Positions 63,816 through 64,000 of a DNA stretch of 64,000 nt are shown here, piece by piece. The stretch is from Cordylochernes scorpioides (lineage: Eukaryota; Arthropoda; Arachnida; Pseudoscorpiones; Chernetidae): positions 744,001 to 808,000 of the forward strand of contig CP092882.1 of NCBI GenBank assembly GCA_030710605.1. The letters run 5' to 3'. Numbering within the stretch: the stretch's first letter is position 1; every line of letters starts with the position of its first letter. Under the pieces are notes generated by a model that did no database searches, was not told the origin of the DNA, and saw only the letters and a program-made list of their open reading frames with translations. The translations under genes and the position numbers were made by a program.

Positions 63816-64000
63816 ATGAATGTCTATTTTATCAAGCAAGCGAATATAAAAAAAATCGACTATATTTTTTAATATTATTTAAAGCGCGTTATTTTCTTTA
63901 TTAAATTTTACGTCGTAAGCTTTCGGACTTAATGGCCTTCATCAGTTGCCTAAAGAGAATCCTACGTTGTTTCAAGACCTGTTGAAGGCCACTTGTCGAA

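Larger units (their letters stand above)
58508..64000 (+). repeat. Segmental tandem duplication, right copy (runs off the window)
   Basis: See 52431-57460. Longer than the left copy because of a 224-bp insertion at 62155 and a longer MITE array at 63.4-63.8 kb. Confidence 0.92.

Noticed and set aside
63512-63872. Repetitive open frames (SFRVIV-type peptides)
   Set aside because: Translations of the 76-bp MITE-end units; the same shadows occur at 37.5 and 49.6 kb.

Overview
The window looks like intronic and intergenic DNA of an animal genome. It is AT-rich and repeat-dense, its genes are split by GT-AG introns, and it has vertebrate/invertebrate-style polyadenylation signals. The repeats include Tc1-like, pogo/Tigger-like and other MITE-type DNA elements, a LINE C-terminal fragment, Penelope-like element (PLE) fragments and hammerhead-ribozyme repeats. 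The wording of the Tc1 transposase and the wealth of PLE/hammerhead repeats suggest an arthropod, perhaps a chelicerate, but nothing here fixes the species. Two runs of exactly 100 N (37013-37112 and 52331-52430) are assembly gaps.

Host genes. Three genes for small secreted proteins form a cluster. Gene A (plus, 10483-21465) is complete: six exons, 121 aa, a signal peptide and eight cysteines in the mature part. Gene B (plus, 32008-35081) shows exons 1-3 only. Gene C (minus, 50985-37760) shows exons 1-5. All three have a signal peptide in exon 1, a phase-1 first junction and a second exon of exactly 56 nt; exon 3 is 96 nt in A and B. They are therefore diverged paralogues. B and C converge on the gap at 37 kb, where their missing last exons may lie. 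I do not recognise the family. Isolated terminal-exon candidates lie at 1630-1739 and 28631-28848.

Right third. About 5 kb (52431-57460) is repeated at 58508-64000 as a direct tandem duplication. Each copy carries a plus-strand intron-free reading frame, broken by frameshifts and rich in predicted helix, and a minus-strand frame built from about 63-residue repeats.

Repeats and RNA motifs. The striking content is a set of hammerhead-ribozyme-type repeats. Two copies, 34505-34544 (minus) and 50667-50710 (plus), keep every core residue together with paired stems I, II and III. Many others are decayed by one or a few bases. Some flank fragments of a PLE GIY-YIG endonuclease (19.3-20.0 kb and 30.2-30.6 kb), which is where such ribozymes are known to occur; others sit in short PLE-less repeats resembling retrozymes. 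A separate fold-back family of about 240 bp carries a permuted hammerhead-like core.

Other notable elements. A recent LTR element without pol (39559-45051) sits in the last visible intron of gene C. A 721-bp pogo/Tigger-type insertion has a paralogous empty site. A Tc1-type MITE has a 76-bp end segment that has expanded into arrays. Satellites include a 102-bp, roughly 24-copy array inside intron 1 of gene A, a 71-bp array at 27.7 kb and a 30-32-bp array at 2.2 kb. Stretches not listed below are AT-rich sequence or fragments of these same families, with no gene I can support.
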